From NCBI RefSeq assembly GCF_000380565.1, contig NZ_AQYJ01000020.1, positions 62,001-126,000 on the forward strand: a stretch of DNA of 64,000 bases, written 5' to 3'. Shown here piece after piece: positions 47,073 to 56,235 of the stretch. Each line of letters opens with the position of its first letter. Positions within the stretch are counted from its first letter, which is position 1. The position numbers and the translations under genes are program-made. This DNA is from Microbulbifer variabilis ATCC 700307. Its GTDB lineage: Bacteria > Pseudomonadota > Gammaproteobacteria > Pseudomonadales > Cellvibrionaceae. The notes below the pieces were generated by a model. That model saw nothing but the letters and a program-made list of their open reading frames with translations. It did no database searches and was not told where the DNA came from.

Positions 47073-48262
47073 AAGTGCACCGCCTTGTTTTCCCGGAGGA
47101 CCTCCGCCAAGGCATTGAGAAGCGCATCGATTTGGTGATGGTTATGTGAAGCACTCAAGGTAATTCTCAGGCGGGCAGTACCCGCGGGCACTGTCGGAGG
47201 GCGAATAGCGCTCACCAAAAAACCGCGTTTTTCCAACTGTTCAGAAATAGAAATAGCGGTTTCTTCACAGCCGAGCAGGAGCGGCTGAATTGCGCTGGGG
47301 GAGTCAGCCAGAGGTAAATTCAATTGCCTGGCGCAGTGGCGAAAGTGGGCAATGTTAGACTCCAGGCGCCTGGTCAACTCAGGCTGTCTACGCATCAAAT
47401 CAACAGCGGCAACACAGCCCGCGGCCACCGCCGGAGGCATTCCAGTGGTGTAGATGTACGTACGGGCAAATTGCACCAGATAATCAATCAGCTCGCGAGA
47501 ACCAGCCACAAAGGCTCCGGCATTACCAGCGGCCTTGCCCAGGGTGCCCATGATCACTGGTGCCTGGGACTGGTCAAGACCCGCCGCAGTACAACTGCCA
47601 GCGAAAGGAAATTTTTCGCTGCCCATTACCCCAAATCCGTGAGCCTCATCCACCATCAACCAGGCACCATACTCACGACACAGATCAGCAATCTCTGCCA
47701 GCGGCGCCAGGTCACCATCCATACTGTAAACACCGTCGACCGCCACCAGGATATTGCCACCTCGACTGGCAGCACGCCGTAATTGGCGATCCAGACCAAT
47801 AAGGTCGTTGTGGGGAAAGCGCAAGCTGTTAGCGCCAGACAAGCGTGCTCCATCAATCAGTGAAGCGTGGTTGAGCTTGTCGGAAATAATATTGTCGGCA
47901 CGGCCCAGTAACGCACAAAGCGTGCCCACATTAGCCATATAGCCACTGGAGAATACCAATGCAGCCTCGCGCCCGGTGACTTCAGCAAGACTGTATTGCA
48001 GCTGTTGATGGACTTGCAAGTGCCCATTGACCAGGTGAGAGGCAGTGGCACCAGCGCCCAGCTCAGCTCCGGCCTGCTGGGCGCGGATGACCTCAGGATG
48101 GGTTGCCAGCCCCAAGTAGTCGTTGCTACTGAAAGTAAGCAGTTCTCGGCCATTAACCCTGGCCTCAGGCCCCGGCACCGAATCCAGAGTCTTGACTTCC
48201 CGGTAGAGGTTACGCCTGCGCCGCTCATCTAGCCGCTGGCGCAGGGTTTGATCCAGGGTCAT
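47069..48262 (-). CDS. bioF: 8-amino-7-oxononanoate synthase
   Basis: The 397-residue PLP enzyme condenses pimeloyl-ACP with L-alanine to KAPA. The N-terminal [16 protein letters not shown], the [13 protein letters not shown]-ring Asp motif, and [13 protein letters not shown] with the Schiff-base Lys are all visible. The length is slightly above the E. coli protein. It overlaps bioB and bioH-bioC by four bases on each side, so all three are translationally coupled in one minus-strand operon. Note that the pathway's DAPA transaminase (BioA) is not in the window. Confidence 0.96.
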   Translation of the reverse strand: MTLDQTLRQRLDERRRRNLYREVKTLDSVPGPEARVNGRELLTFSSNDYLGLATHPEVIRAQQAGAELGAGATASHLVNGHLQVHQQLQYSLAEVTGREAALVFSSGYMANVGTLCALLGRADNIISDKLNHASLIDGARLSGANSLRFPHNDLIGLDRQLRRAASRGGNILVAVDGVYSMDGDLAPLAEIADLCREYGAWLMVDEAHGFGVMGSEKFPFAGSCTAAGLDQSQAPVIMGTLGKAAGNAGAFVAGSRELIDYLVQFARTYIYTTGMPPAVAAGCVAAVDLMRRQPELTRRLESNIAHFRHCARQLNLPLADSPSAIQPLLLGCEETAISISEQLEKRGFLVSAIRPPTVPAGTARLRITLSASHNHHQIDALLNALAEVLRENKAVHL

Positions 48263-49326
48263 TTGGCCGCGTCGTAGAAAAAGGCATCGTTTTGTCGCTC
48301 GCTGATCTGGGCGGACAGCTCAGCTTCCACTTCTGATTCGTCAGCGTATTGCTGGTATTCCTCCGGCAGGATTCCCAAGCGGTTGAACAACTGCATATCT
48401 TTGTTGGCCTCAGGGTTAGCGGTGGTCAGCAGCTTCTCCCCATAGAAGATGGAGTTGGCACCGGCGAGGAAAGCCATTGCCTGCATTTCATCGCTCATTT
48501 GCTCACGTCCTGCAGACAGGCGCACATGGGACTTAGGCATCATAATTCGGGCCACGGCAATACAGCGGATAAACTCGAAGGGGTCCAGATCCTTTTCCTG
48601 CTCTAACGGCGTACCCGCTACTTTTACCAACATATTGATCGGCACCGACTCCGGGTGTTCAGGCAGGTTGGCCAGCTGCATCAGTAGCCCTGCGCGATCT
48701 TTGTCCCCCTCACCCATACCGACAATGCCACCAGCGCAGACCTTCATACCGGCCTCGCGCACCCTACCCAGAGTCTCAAGACGATCCTGGTAGGTGCGGG
48801 TGGTGATAATCTCACCATAATACTCCGGAGAGGTGTCCAGATTATGGTTGTAATAGTCAAGCCCGGCATCCGCTAATTCCTGCGCCTGGTCATCATTCAG
48901 CATACCCAGGGTCATACAGGTTTCCATACCCAGCGCTTTAACTTCACGCACCATCTGGGTGACGTAGGGCATGTCCTTTTTCTTGGGCGAGCGCCATGCG
49001 GCACCCATGCAGAAACGGGTAGCGCCGCCGGCTTTGGCCGCCCTGGCCTCCTCCAAAACCTTTTCCACCTTCATCAGTTTTTCCCGCTCCAGCCCGGTAT
49101 CGTAGCGAGCACTCTGGGGGCAGTAGGCGCAGTCTTCCGGACAGGCGCCAGTCTTAATCGAGCAGAGCGTGCTCACCTGCACCCGGTTAGCATCAAAATG
49201 CACCCTATGCACCTGCTGGGCGGTAAATATCAGGTCGCTAAACGGCAGGGCAAAGAGGTCCAGAATCTGCTGGCGGGTCCAATCGTGGCGGATCTCAGCG
49301 GCGGGTAATTGCTGGGCGACAGTCAC
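48259..49326 (-). CDS. bioB: Biotin synthase
   Basis: The 355-residue radical SAM enzyme inserts sulfur into dethiobiotin. The [4Fe-4S] motif CPEDCAYC (Cys62, Cys66, Cys69) and the conserved [20 protein letters not shown] and the [2Fe-2S]-side RLSAGRE segment are present. Length and start match the family. It is the first gene of the bioB-bioF-bioHC operon, and its start is 151 bases from the divergent comF start, the region that holds a BirA-like operator. Confidence 0.97.
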   Translation of the reverse strand: MTVAQQLPAAEIRHDWTRQQILDLFALPFSDLIFTAQQVHRVHFDANRVQVSTLCSIKTGACPEDCAYCPQSARYDTGLEREKLMKVEKVLEEARAAKAGGATRFCMGAAWRSPKKKDMPYVTQMVREVKALGMETCMTLGMLNDDQAQELADAGLDYYNHNLDTSPEYYGEIITTRTYQDRLETLGRVREAGMKVCAGGIVGMGEGDKDRAGLLMQLANLPEHPESVPINMLVKVAGTPLEQEKDLDPFEFIRCIAVARIMMPKSHVRLSAGREQMSDEMQAMAFLAGANSIFYGEKLLTTANPEANKDMQLFNRLGILPEEYQQYADESEVEAELSAQISERQNDAFFYDAAK

Positions 49327-49455
49327 AGGGCTTACTCTCTCTAGTTGCTGGAGTTATTCGTACTGTTTTTTTATTCGCAGGGCCGTGGTGACTATCACTA
49401 ATTGCAGTGGCAGACTCGACCAAACAGACTGGCCAGTTTAGCCAGGCCCGTATCG

Positions 49456-49488
49456 CTGTCAACTCAATCACCCGATTATGGTTTACAG
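49456..49488. promoter_or_regulatory. BirA-like biotin operator overlapping the comF start
   Basis: Left arm CTGTCAACT (49456-49464) and right arm GGTTTACAG (49480-49488) are separated by exactly 15 bases. The known bacterial BirA site is TTGTAAACC-N14/15-GGTTTACAA. The right arm matches 8 of 9 bases of that consensus, and the two arms are complementary at 7 of 9 positions. It lies 130 bases upstream of bioB and covers the comF ATG (49478-49480). Confidence 0.7.
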
Positions 49489-50170
49489 GATTATCTCCCC
49501 ACTGTTTATTACCCGAAACCTGGCCCAATGCCTTTTATGTGGTGACCGGGCCGGCGATTATGGGATCTGCCCCGCTTGCATAGAGGATCTGCCCTTTCTG
49601 GAAAACGCCTGCGAGACCTGTGCTTTGCCGCTGCTGCCGCCCTCCCAGCTTTGCCCCGCCTGCCTGAGGCAGCCACCACACTACAGCCGAGTCCGCGCCG
49701 CCTGGCATTATGCTTACCCGATAAACCAACTGATACAACGCTTCAAATACCATGGCGACCTGGCTGCGGGTCACAGCCTTGCCCAGTTGGCCGCCCAAGC
49801 TTTCAAACCAGCCAACCAAGGGCCAGACCTGCTTGTCCCCATCCCTCTTCACTGGCGTCGTTATTGGCTGCGCGGCTATAACCAGGCGCAGTTGGTAGCA
49901 GCTGAGTTGGGAAAGCAGTGGCAACTACCGGTACGCCCTCGATTACTGCGAAAATTCGGTGCCACCCAGACACAATCTCAATTGCGCCGTAACCAGCGCC
50001 TGCGCAATTTACTCCATAGCTTCTCTGTCGATGAAAATGTTGAGAGGCTACACATCGGCCTGGTAGATGATGTGTTGACCACCGGCGCCACTTTGGAAGC
50101 AGCAGCACTGAAACTGCTTGAAGCAGGCGCAACCAAGGTAAGTGCCTTTATTTTGGCCAGAACGCCATGA
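49478..50170 (+). CDS. comF: ComF-family phosphoribosyltransferase-like protein
   Basis: The 230-residue protein has an N-terminal zinc-ribbon-like set of Cys pairs (CLLCGDRAGDYGICPAC, CETCALPL, CPAC) and a C-terminal phosphoribosyltransferase fold with the PRPP loop LVDDVLTTGATLEAAAL. ComF proteins are needed for DNA uptake in naturally competent bacteria. The biochemical role is not settled. The start ATG 49478 lies inside the BirA-like operator, so the first codons read over the right arm. It is divergent from bioB. Confidence 0.93.
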   Translation: MVYRIISPLFITRNLAQCLLCGDRAGDYGICPACIEDLPFLENACETCALPLLPPSQLCPACLRQPPHYSRVRAAWHYAYPINQLIQRFKYHGDLAAGHSLAQLAAQAFKPANQGPDLLVPIPLHWRRYWLRGYNQAQLVAAELGKQWQLPVRPRLLRKFGATQTQSQLRRNQRLRNLLHSFSVDENVERLHIGLVDDVLTTGATLEAAALKLLEAGATKVSAFILARTP

Positions 50171-50329
50171 CTCATCGGCGCGACCGCAGATAGACCAGTA
50201 GTCACAATAGCGTCACAATATTATGCCTTGCCGTTCTGGCACGAAAGTCCCACATCAGCCAGCGCTGCTAAGGTTCTATTCAGTGACTAATTGCTCGCAC
50301 GATTTTTGGTGCGGGCCAGGAATTCAGCG

Positions 50330-51475
50330 ATGAGTGAGTACAAATTGCCAAGGGGCATTGTCATCAGCGGGACAGGCCTATGGACCCCACCAGAATCTAT
50401 CAGCAATGAAGAGTTGGTAGATGCTTACAATACCTACGCTACACAGTACAACCTGAAGCACGCGCAGCAAATTGAAGATGGGGAACTGCAAGCCAAACCC
50501 CAATCCTCTGCAGAATTTATCGAGAAAGCCTCAGGGATTAAAAGCCGTTATGTAGTTACCCGCGAGGGGATTCTCGACCCAGAGCGCATGCGCCCATTTA
50601 TCCCCGAGCGCAATGACGACGATCTCTGTGTACAGGCCGAGATGGGCGTGAATGCTGCCAAATTGGCGCTGGAAAAAGCCGGTAAGAAAGCCTCCGATGT
50701 GGATATGGTAATCGTCGGCGCCTCTTATATGCAGCGTGCCTACCCAGCTATTGCTATCGAAATCCAGGGTGCTCTCGGTATCGACGGCTTTGCCTTTGAT
50801 ATGGAAGTCGCCTGTTCCTCTGCAACCTTCTCCTTACAACGAGCGGTAGATGCGATCAGCTCTGGCGCAGCGCGCACTGTGCTGGTGATTAACGCGGAGC
50901 TGGCCTCCCCTCAAGTGGACTTCACAGACCGCGATAGTCACTTTATCTTCGGGGACGTGGCTGTAGCCAGCGTAATCGAGCGCCGTGAGACATGCTCTGT
51001 AGATAGTGCCTGGGAAATACTCGGCACCAAGGCCAAGACCGTCTACTCCAACAATATCCGCTCAAACTTCGGATATGCAGCGCGCGCCGCGGATGTTGAT
51101 CCCTTCGGCCCAGGCAAACTGTTCCGCCAGAACGGTCGCAAGGTTTTTAAGGAGGTTTGCCCCATGGCTGCAGCCCATATTGAGGCGCACCTGCAGGAAA
51201 CCGATACCAATCCGCAAAGCGTGAGCCGCTACTGGCTACATCAGGCCAATATCAATATGAACAACCTGATCGCCAAGAAACTGATGGGAGACGAAGCCAG
51301 CATCGAGCGCGCCCCAGTAGTACTCGACCGCTATGCCAATACCGCAAGCGCCGGTTCGGTAATCGCCTTCAACCTGCACAGTGACGACTTGCAGCTTGGA
51401 GATCGCGGCATTATCTGTTCCTTCGGCGCCGGCTATTCCATCGGCAGTCTGGTGGTAGAAAAGATCGCGGTCTGA
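50330..51475 (+). CDS. Beta-ketoacyl-ACP synthase III (FabH2-like)
   Basis: This 381-residue thiolase-fold condensing enzyme has the KAS III triad: Cys162 in EVACSSATF, His304 in YWLHQANINM and Asn337 in RYANTASAGS. The opening VISGTGLWTPPESISNEELVDAYN and the long insert KASGIKSRYVVTREGILDPERMRP match the Pseudomonas 'FabH2' type, which condenses medium-chain acyl-CoA with malonyl-ACP, rather than the shorter FabH. That substrate assignment is by resemblance. I start at ATG 50330 with AGGA upstream; a longer frame is also open. It is monocistronic, with a terminator downstream. Confidence 0.9.
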   Translation: MSEYKLPRGIVISGTGLWTPPESISNEELVDAYNTYATQYNLKHAQQIEDGELQAKPQSSAEFIEKASGIKSRYVVTREGILDPERMRPFIPERNDDDLCVQAEMGVNAAKLALEKAGKKASDVDMVIVGASYMQRAYPAIAIEIQGALGIDGFAFDMEVACSSATFSLQRAVDAISSGAARTVLVINAELASPQVDFTDRDSHFIFGDVAVASVIERRETCSVDSAWEILGTKAKTVYSNNIRSNFGYAARAADVDPFGPGKLFRQNGRKVFKEVCPMAAAHIEAHLQETDTNPQSVSRYWLHQANINMNNLIAKKLMGDEASIERAPVVLDRYANTASAGSVIAFNLHSDDLQLGDRGIICSFGAGYSIGSLVVEKIAV

Positions 51476-51494
51476 TTAGACTTACTTCAGACCT

Positions 51495-51523
51495 GAAAAA
51501 ACCGGGCCCGGCCCGGTTTTTTT
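51495..51523. terminator. Bidirectional Rho-independent terminator
   Basis: AAAAAACCGGGC pairs with GCCCGGTTTTTTT around a 3-base loop, at the convergent ends of the KAS III and PadR genes. Confidence 0.88.
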
Positions 51524-52085
51524 ATTTCACTGCCTGGCCATCCTCTTCGCACTTCTCATCCAGCTCTTCGAGCAACTTTTCCGCCCAGGTGATCCAGGTC
51601 TTCTCCGCCTCAATACCCAACAACAGGGTCTGGTGCGCGAGCCAGTAGCGCTCTTGCAGGGCAATATCACTATTTAGTACTCGCTCGTTTTGCTCACTGT
51701 AGTTATCCAGAAGTCCCCGGTGAAGCCTTAGTTGCGTATTCAGTGCCGAGCGTAGCTCTTCCTGGCTCAGGTGGTGGCCGGCAAACATACGCACCAAGAA
51801 GGGCTCGCGGATCTTTTGCGGCGCCGCTGGCTGGGTCACCCAGTCGCGCAGTTCCATTCGGCCTTTATCAGTGAGGCTGTAGACTTTCTTATCCGGCTTT
51901 CCCTCCTGGGGCTGTTCCACGCAATTCAACAGACCTTCAGCGTGTAACTTGTGTAGTTCCCGATACATCTGCTGGTGGCTGGCGCTCCAGAAGTGCGAAA
52001 CGCTGCGCTCGAAACGGCGCTTTAGGTCATAACCGCTGCCGGGCTCGATATCCAGCAAGGTGAGGACAGCATAGCGCAAGGACAT
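51522..52085 (-). CDS. PadR-family transcriptional regulator
   Basis: The 187-residue protein has an N-terminal winged helix (LRYAVLTLLDIEPGSGYDLKRRFERSVSHFWSASHQQMYRELHKLHAEGLL) and a C-terminal helical dimerisation domain of the Vir_act_alpha_C type. This two-domain layout is that of PadR subfamily 1, which includes AphA. It is divergent from alaE, and a perfect palindrome lies 19-36 bases upstream of its start. It is a probable repressor of that promoter region and itself. The ligand is unknown. Confidence 0.92.
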   Translation of the reverse strand: MSLRYAVLTLLDIEPGSGYDLKRRFERSVSHFWSASHQQMYRELHKLHAEGLLNCVEQPQEGKPDKKVYSLTDKGRMELRDWVTQPAAPQKIREPFLVRMFAGHHLSQEELRSALNTQLRLHRGLLDNYSEQNERVLNSDIALQERYWLAHQTLLLGIEAEKTWITWAEKLLEELDEKCEEDGQAVK

Positions 52086-52103
52086 AGGAACTCCGATTAA
52101 GCT

Positions 52104-52121
52104 TATGCAAAGAGTTGCATA
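52104..52121. promoter_or_regulatory. Palindrome, candidate PadR operator
   Basis: TATGCAA-AGAG-TTGCATA is a perfect 7-4-7 inverted repeat 18 bases upstream of the padR-type gene. It resembles sites bound by PadR-family proteins such as AphA (TATGCA half-site). Confidence 0.65.
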
Positions 52122-52329
52122 TTAACTGCTGAATAGCCCTTATAGCCAGGAGGCACCAGGAGCCAATAAGATAATTAGATTAATTTTCTAAAAAAATTTA
52201 GGATGTTTATCTCGACAAGTCTTACCAGTCGAGATGTAGGGGCTAGCATTTATGCCAATTGTAGATATAATCGCCGGCTTGCCGCCACCCTGTATCAGGC
52301 GGTCAGAAGTCTACGAGGTTTCCAGCTCC

Positions 52330-52824
52330 ATGTCCGCGCCCGCAATCACTCCATCCAGCCCAGACGCCGACACAGAAACGCCCAATGCTCGCCGCTGGGA
52401 CTTTCTGCTGGATATCTTCGCAATGAACAGCTTCTCCTGGGCTGTGGCAATTCCCATTGAGCTGGTCCTGGCCGGTATGAGCTGGAATGAACACCTGAAA
52501 GTGCGATTGATGGCGCTGGTATTCAACACTCTGATAGCACGTCCTTTCAGTGTTTATCGCAGCTGGATTGTGAACAGATTTGGCGGAGGCGGTGTGGTCA
52601 ATGCCTACCTCGTGGACACCTTCGTATTTCTGAGCTTTCAGTTTCCTCTGTATCTGTGCAATATGCGCCTCGGCGGCGCCAGCTGGGATGAAATCGCCAC
52701 TGCCAGTATCACGTTTATGCTAATCGCCGGCGCTCTCGGGCGCCCTTATGGGATTTATCTCGACTGGGTGCGCCGAGTATGGATTAATAATGTCAGTTCC
52801 CTGTGGAGCAGAAGGGTCTCCTAG
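52330..52824 (+). CDS. alaE: L-alanine exporter AlaE
   Basis: The 164-residue membrane protein has the AlaE layout of four helices, with family segments WDFLLDIFAMNSFSW, IELVLAGMSWNEHLKVRLMALVFNTLIARPFSVYRSW, and GALGRPYGIYLDWVRR at the C-terminal helix. AlaE exports alanine to avoid accumulation, driven by proton flow. I start at ATG 52330 (GAGG 12 bases upstream); a frame to 52252 is open but not family-like. It is followed at 81 bases by a racemase-family gene on the same strand, and lies divergent from a PadR regulator. Confidence 0.88.
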   Translation: MSAPAITPSSPDADTETPNARRWDFLLDIFAMNSFSWAVAIPIELVLAGMSWNEHLKVRLMALVFNTLIARPFSVYRSWIVNRFGGGGVVNAYLVDTFVFLSFQFPLYLCNMRLGGASWDEIATASITFMLIAGALGRPYGIYLDWVRRVWINNVSSLWSRRVS

Positions 52825-52905
52825 GCGAACAATAACACTCGACTGAGCATTACGAGAGAGAGGAAATTCGCTGTGTTGACCTATAACGCCATTGAGAAGA
52901 GTTCC

Positions 52906-53568
52906 ATGACCATTGGCATAGTCGCCGGCACCCCCACAGATACCCGCTTTGGTCTCGATTTCCTTGCTGCACGACAGTTTCGCGGGCTGGGCCTTTCACT
53001 TTCAGCATCGCCACAAGCCCAGACCCAACTGCAAGCCCTGGAGCGCGGTGCCCTCACTCAGCAACTGATCGAAGCCATCAAGCAATTGCACGAAGCAGGT
53101 GCTGATGCTGCCATGATCTACTGCAACTCCCTTTCCGGTGCGGTAGATATGCCGGCAGTCAAAGCCGCCTCCCCCATTGAGGTTGTCTCGCCCCTGGAAG
53201 TCTACGCCGAACTGACACAGCGCTATCGCAACTTTGGCCTGCTCGCAGCTAACTGCCAGAGTTGCGCCAATATCGAACGTGAAATCCTCGAGCGCAATAA
53301 AACTGCAAAAGTAATTGGCATCGGCAACTTGCAGATTGTCGAGGATATTGAGGACGGTCTCGCCGCGGAAATGATCGTGCAGCAGCATGCCCTCGATGAC
53401 CTCGTTGCCGCACTGGTAAAAAGCGGCGTGCAAATCCTGATCCTGGGCTGCACCCACTTTGATTATTTCTATCAGGAGCTACTCGCCCACTGCGATGGCA
53501 TCCGTCTCTTCCTCCCTTCAGAGCGTATGTTACAGCTACTGCAGGAGCGTTTACCCCAGGCCGCCTAA
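52906..53568 (+). CDS. Aspartate/glutamate racemase family protein
   Basis: This 220-residue protein is of the Asp/Glu/hydantoin racemase fold: TIGIVAGTPTDTRFG at the N-terminus, a first active-site Cys in IYCNSLSG and the second in LGCTHFDYF. The two-Cys pattern is that of PLP-independent racemases of aspartate, glutamate or related acids. The exact substrate is unknown. ATG 52906 matches the family N-terminus; a GTG at 52873, with AGAGGAA nine bases upstream, is an alternative. It lies downstream of alaE on the same strand, with a gap of 48-81 bases depending on the start, so a shared transcript is likely. Confidence 0.82.
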   Translation: MTIGIVAGTPTDTRFGLDFLAARQFRGLGLSLSASPQAQTQLQALERGALTQQLIEAIKQLHEAGADAAMIYCNSLSGAVDMPAVKAASPIEVVSPLEVYAELTQRYRNFGLLAANCQSCANIEREILERNKTAKVIGIGNLQIVEDIEDGLAAEMIVQQHALDDLVAALVKSGVQILILGCTHFDYFYQELLAHCDGIRLFLPSERMLQLLQERLPQAA

Positions 53569-53715
53569 TTGCCTCAGGGTGTTATTCACAGGGAATCGCG
53601 CCGTTTAGCCTGAGTTGTGAACTCGCCAAACCTCGTACGCGCCCTGTAAAAAAGTCTGTCCTCCCAGCCTTTGTAATAGGCTGCAATTCCTACCTATTAA
53701 CCCCTACAAAAAAAC

Positions 53716-53734
53716 CGCCAATGCCTGATTGGCG
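53716..53734 (-). terminator. Orphan minus-strand terminator-like hairpin
   Basis: CGCCAAT pairs with ATTGGCG around GCCTG. On the minus strand it is followed by GTTTTTTTG, giving a good Rho-independent terminator, but no minus-strand gene is annotated to the right. A 24-codon frame with an AGGAGGAG upstream (53771 to 53697) overlaps it and may be a coincidence. Confidence 0.55.
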
Positions 53735-53899
53735 CGATATTACTTGGATAGTAGAGAAAGCAATCATACATGTGACTGTTTTCTCCTCCTGCATAGGGCC
53801 TTCATCCAAAAAATATCTCTTGTACCCTGTGCAATATTGCAGTATCAAACGGTCTGAAGTATTCGGGAGTATCTATAGAAACCCACCGTAAAAAACAGA

Positions 53900-55321
53900 A
53901 TGCGGACTGCAGGATTTAGTCCGCCCCAACAAAAAATGGTTACAAGGATGATAAAGACCATATCTTCTGGGAGGGTACCCTCTCGTCGTGTTTCTTTACA
54001 CGCCCTGCTGATCGGCTCAATAGTATGTGGCTCTGTGTTTATCTCCAGTATCGCACAGGCTTACGAGCTGCCCACTCTCGATCAACAGCTGCCAATTATC
54101 TGGCTCGTCTTAACGGTCATTGCGTTTTTGATAGTTTGTGCTTTTGCATTGAATAGACAGTTGAGTCTAAGCAAATTAAAACGGGAAACTGACCGACGCA
54201 TTGATAGTCTGGGCGCGGAAAATACCAGTCTGTTTCAGCAAGTGCACAGCCGCAATAGCGAATTTAATGCTATGGGAAAGCAACTGGAAGAAACTCGCGA
54301 AAGCCTGGAACTTTTACGACAAGAAAAATCTGATCTACTCACTATCGCCCGTCACCAGTTACACCATCCACTAGATACTTTACTCGGCACCCTTAATTTA
54401 CTGGCACGTAGTGAAGACAATAACATCAAGGCCCTGGTGGAAATCGGCAAGCGCCAACTTAATGCGGTACTTAAATCCCTGGATGACCTTCGCCAGGCTG
54501 GAAAAGTGGAAATGGTGGAACTGAAGTTGCCAAAGGAAGTTATTGGAAATAACGGTACTCGCCTTTCAGTGTTATTAGTAGAAAATAATAAACACGAATC
54601 CCTCCAGTCAGTCCTGGAATCCATGGGACACCATGTGCAACGGGAATGTAATGGTATTGACGGCAGTAGTGCCGCGCTGCAAAAAACATTTGATTTGATT
54701 CTCACGGACACTCATCTACCACTAATGGATGGTGTTGAAGCAGTACGTGAAATTCGCCGTGAACGCGGCGCTGAACTCCCAATTTTTGCCCTGCTGCAAA
54801 ATACTAATACTGGAGACAAAGAGCGCTACCAGGCCCGCGGTTTTACCGGGGTGCTTACTCACCCTGTCGCCGACCGCCAAATAATGCAATTAATGAGCTG
54901 GGCCGGGCGACGCAGCCAGGACGCCAATATTCAACAAAAACCGCGGCCAGCAAAACTTCTCAATACCAACACTTTGTTTCGCCAACGGGACACTCTCGAT
55001 CACCTGACTTTCGCCGAACTCCTAAGTGATCGCAGTGCCACCTTGCCCAAACGGATAACCACCCTGACCAGTGCCCTGACTGGACGCCACTGGCGGGATG
55101 CGGAAAAACAGGCACAAAATATATCCAGAGCAGCATCAGAGGTTGGGCTCGACAGTGTCGCCGCACGCCTGCGCAGCCTCGCAGCCAATCTATCGATCGA
55201 CAGCGAGCGGGAGCACTGCAGGCAACAGCGCACGGAGCTGCTGCAACTTATGCGTGAATCCGTTCGCCAACTAAAAGCCTGGCGTGAACGCAATGTACAC
55301 ACAGAGTGGGCCTTGAAATAA
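53900..55321 (+). CDS. Hybrid kinase-like membrane protein lacking an ATPase domain
   Basis: The 473-residue protein has two membrane helices (about residues 34-53 and 66-84), a coiled-coil, a HisKA-like segment IARHQLHHPLDTLLGTLNLLAR with His152 at the phospho-acceptor place, and then directly a receiver domain. No HATPase is present. In the receiver the usual pair of acidic residues is E-N (228-229), the phosphoacceptor Asp270 remains (LILTDTHLPLMDG) and the conserved Lys is His321. A C-terminal helical bundle resembles an HPt domain but has Gln406 at the His place. It may be a regulatory pseudo-component of another two-component system. The start is uncertain (53900, 53936 or 53948). Confidence 0.7.
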   Translation: MRTAGFSPPQQKMVTRMIKTISSGRVPSRRVSLHALLIGSIVCGSVFISSIAQAYELPTLDQQLPIIWLVLTVIAFLIVCAFALNRQLSLSKLKRETDRRIDSLGAENTSLFQQVHSRNSEFNAMGKQLEETRESLELLRQEKSDLLTIARHQLHHPLDTLLGTLNLLARSEDNNIKALVEIGKRQLNAVLKSLDDLRQAGKVEMVELKLPKEVIGNNGTRLSVLLVENNKHESLQSVLESMGHHVQRECNGIDGSSAALQKTFDLILTDTHLPLMDGVEAVREIRRERGAELPIFALLQNTNTGDKERYQARGFTGVLTHPVADRQIMQLMSWAGRRSQDANIQQKPRPAKLLNTNTLFRQRDTLDHLTFAELLSDRSATLPKRITTLTSALTGRHWRDAEKQAQNISRAASEVGLDSVAARLRSLAANLSIDSEREHCRQQRTELLQLMRESVRQLKAWRERNVHTEWALK

Positions 55322-55456
55322 AAGGGGTAGCTCCATATCGTCAAAGGCGGCAACCACATCCGATTGTCGCAAATAACTGCCATTCCAACTCACCTAAGTT
55401 GAATTGAATCGCTCAGGCCACACTATATTTTACTGAACCCTTAAGAGAATAAAGTT

Positions 55457-55810
55457 ATGTCTGAGCAGTACCCCGTGCGGTCCCAGGAAGCCCGAGAGCA
55501 AAGCGGACGCGACCTGGCCATCATGGTTTATTTAATCCAGGCCATCAGCCTGTTTACTGCTGTTCCAATGTTTATTGGTGTGCTGATCAACTACTTTAAA
55601 CGCAGCGATGTGCGCGGCACCCTGGCAGAATCCCATTTTCGCTGGCAGATTCGTACCTTCTGGTTCTGGCTGCTGTGGACCATCGTAGGCATCTGCACTG
55701 TATGGATTTTTGGCCTTGGCTATGTCGTTCTCGCCATTAACTGGATCTGGGTTTTCTACCGTGTCATCCGCGGCTGGCTGGTACTCGTAGATCGTCGCCC
55801 AGCCTACTGA
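55457..55810 (+). CDS. DUF4870-like small membrane protein
   Basis: The 117-residue protein has three membrane helices (about residues 20-45, 68-88, 90-108) and a conserved ESHFRWQIRTFWFWLLWTIVG central segment. This matches DUF4870-type membrane proteins of unknown function. The N-terminal 20 residues are polar. It stands alone and is followed by a hairpin that may be its terminator. Confidence 0.75.
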   Translation: MSEQYPVRSQEAREQSGRDLAIMVYLIQAISLFTAVPMFIGVLINYFKRSDVRGTLAESHFRWQIRTFWFWLLWTIVGICTVWIFGLGYVVLAINWIWVFYRVIRGWLVLVDRRPAY

Positions 55811-55847
55811 CTTTGCAAAAGTTAATAAATTCAAATTTTTCGTTTTA

Positions 55848-55869
55848 CCTGCGCAACATATTGCGCAGG
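55848..55869 (+). terminator. Terminator after the DUF4870-like gene
   Basis: CCTGCGCAA pairs perfectly with TTGCGCAGG around a 4-base loop and is followed by TTTTACATT. Confidence 0.65.
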
Positions 55870-56235
55870 TTTTACATTCTCTTTAATTTTCATAAGCCTT
55901 CCTAAAGCCAATATTTTCCTTTTAATCACTACTGCTAAGAACACACACCCAGTGGCAAAAGAAATAAAGATTCTGCTCAATTATTCGAAGTAAAAAGTTT
56001 TTTCCCCTCTAAATTCACTAATTCCACTAGAAAAAGCCACCTCCCCCAATTTGTGTAAATTTATGACAAATAACTACCAACCAGCTATTAATTAGTTGAA
56101 TACTTACTAATTTAAATTTCTTATTGTTCGGATTATTCGCCCTGAATTTCAGTATGGCTAGAAGCCCAATCCCTCAGCAGGTGAAATTATGCGAAGATAG
56201 TCGCCTCGTTGCCTTTGCTAGGGAGAATAGGATTC
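55870..56235. other. AT-rich gap upstream of ppc
   Basis: No gene is visible. It should contain the ppc promoter; I saw no clear operator. Confidence 0.4.
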
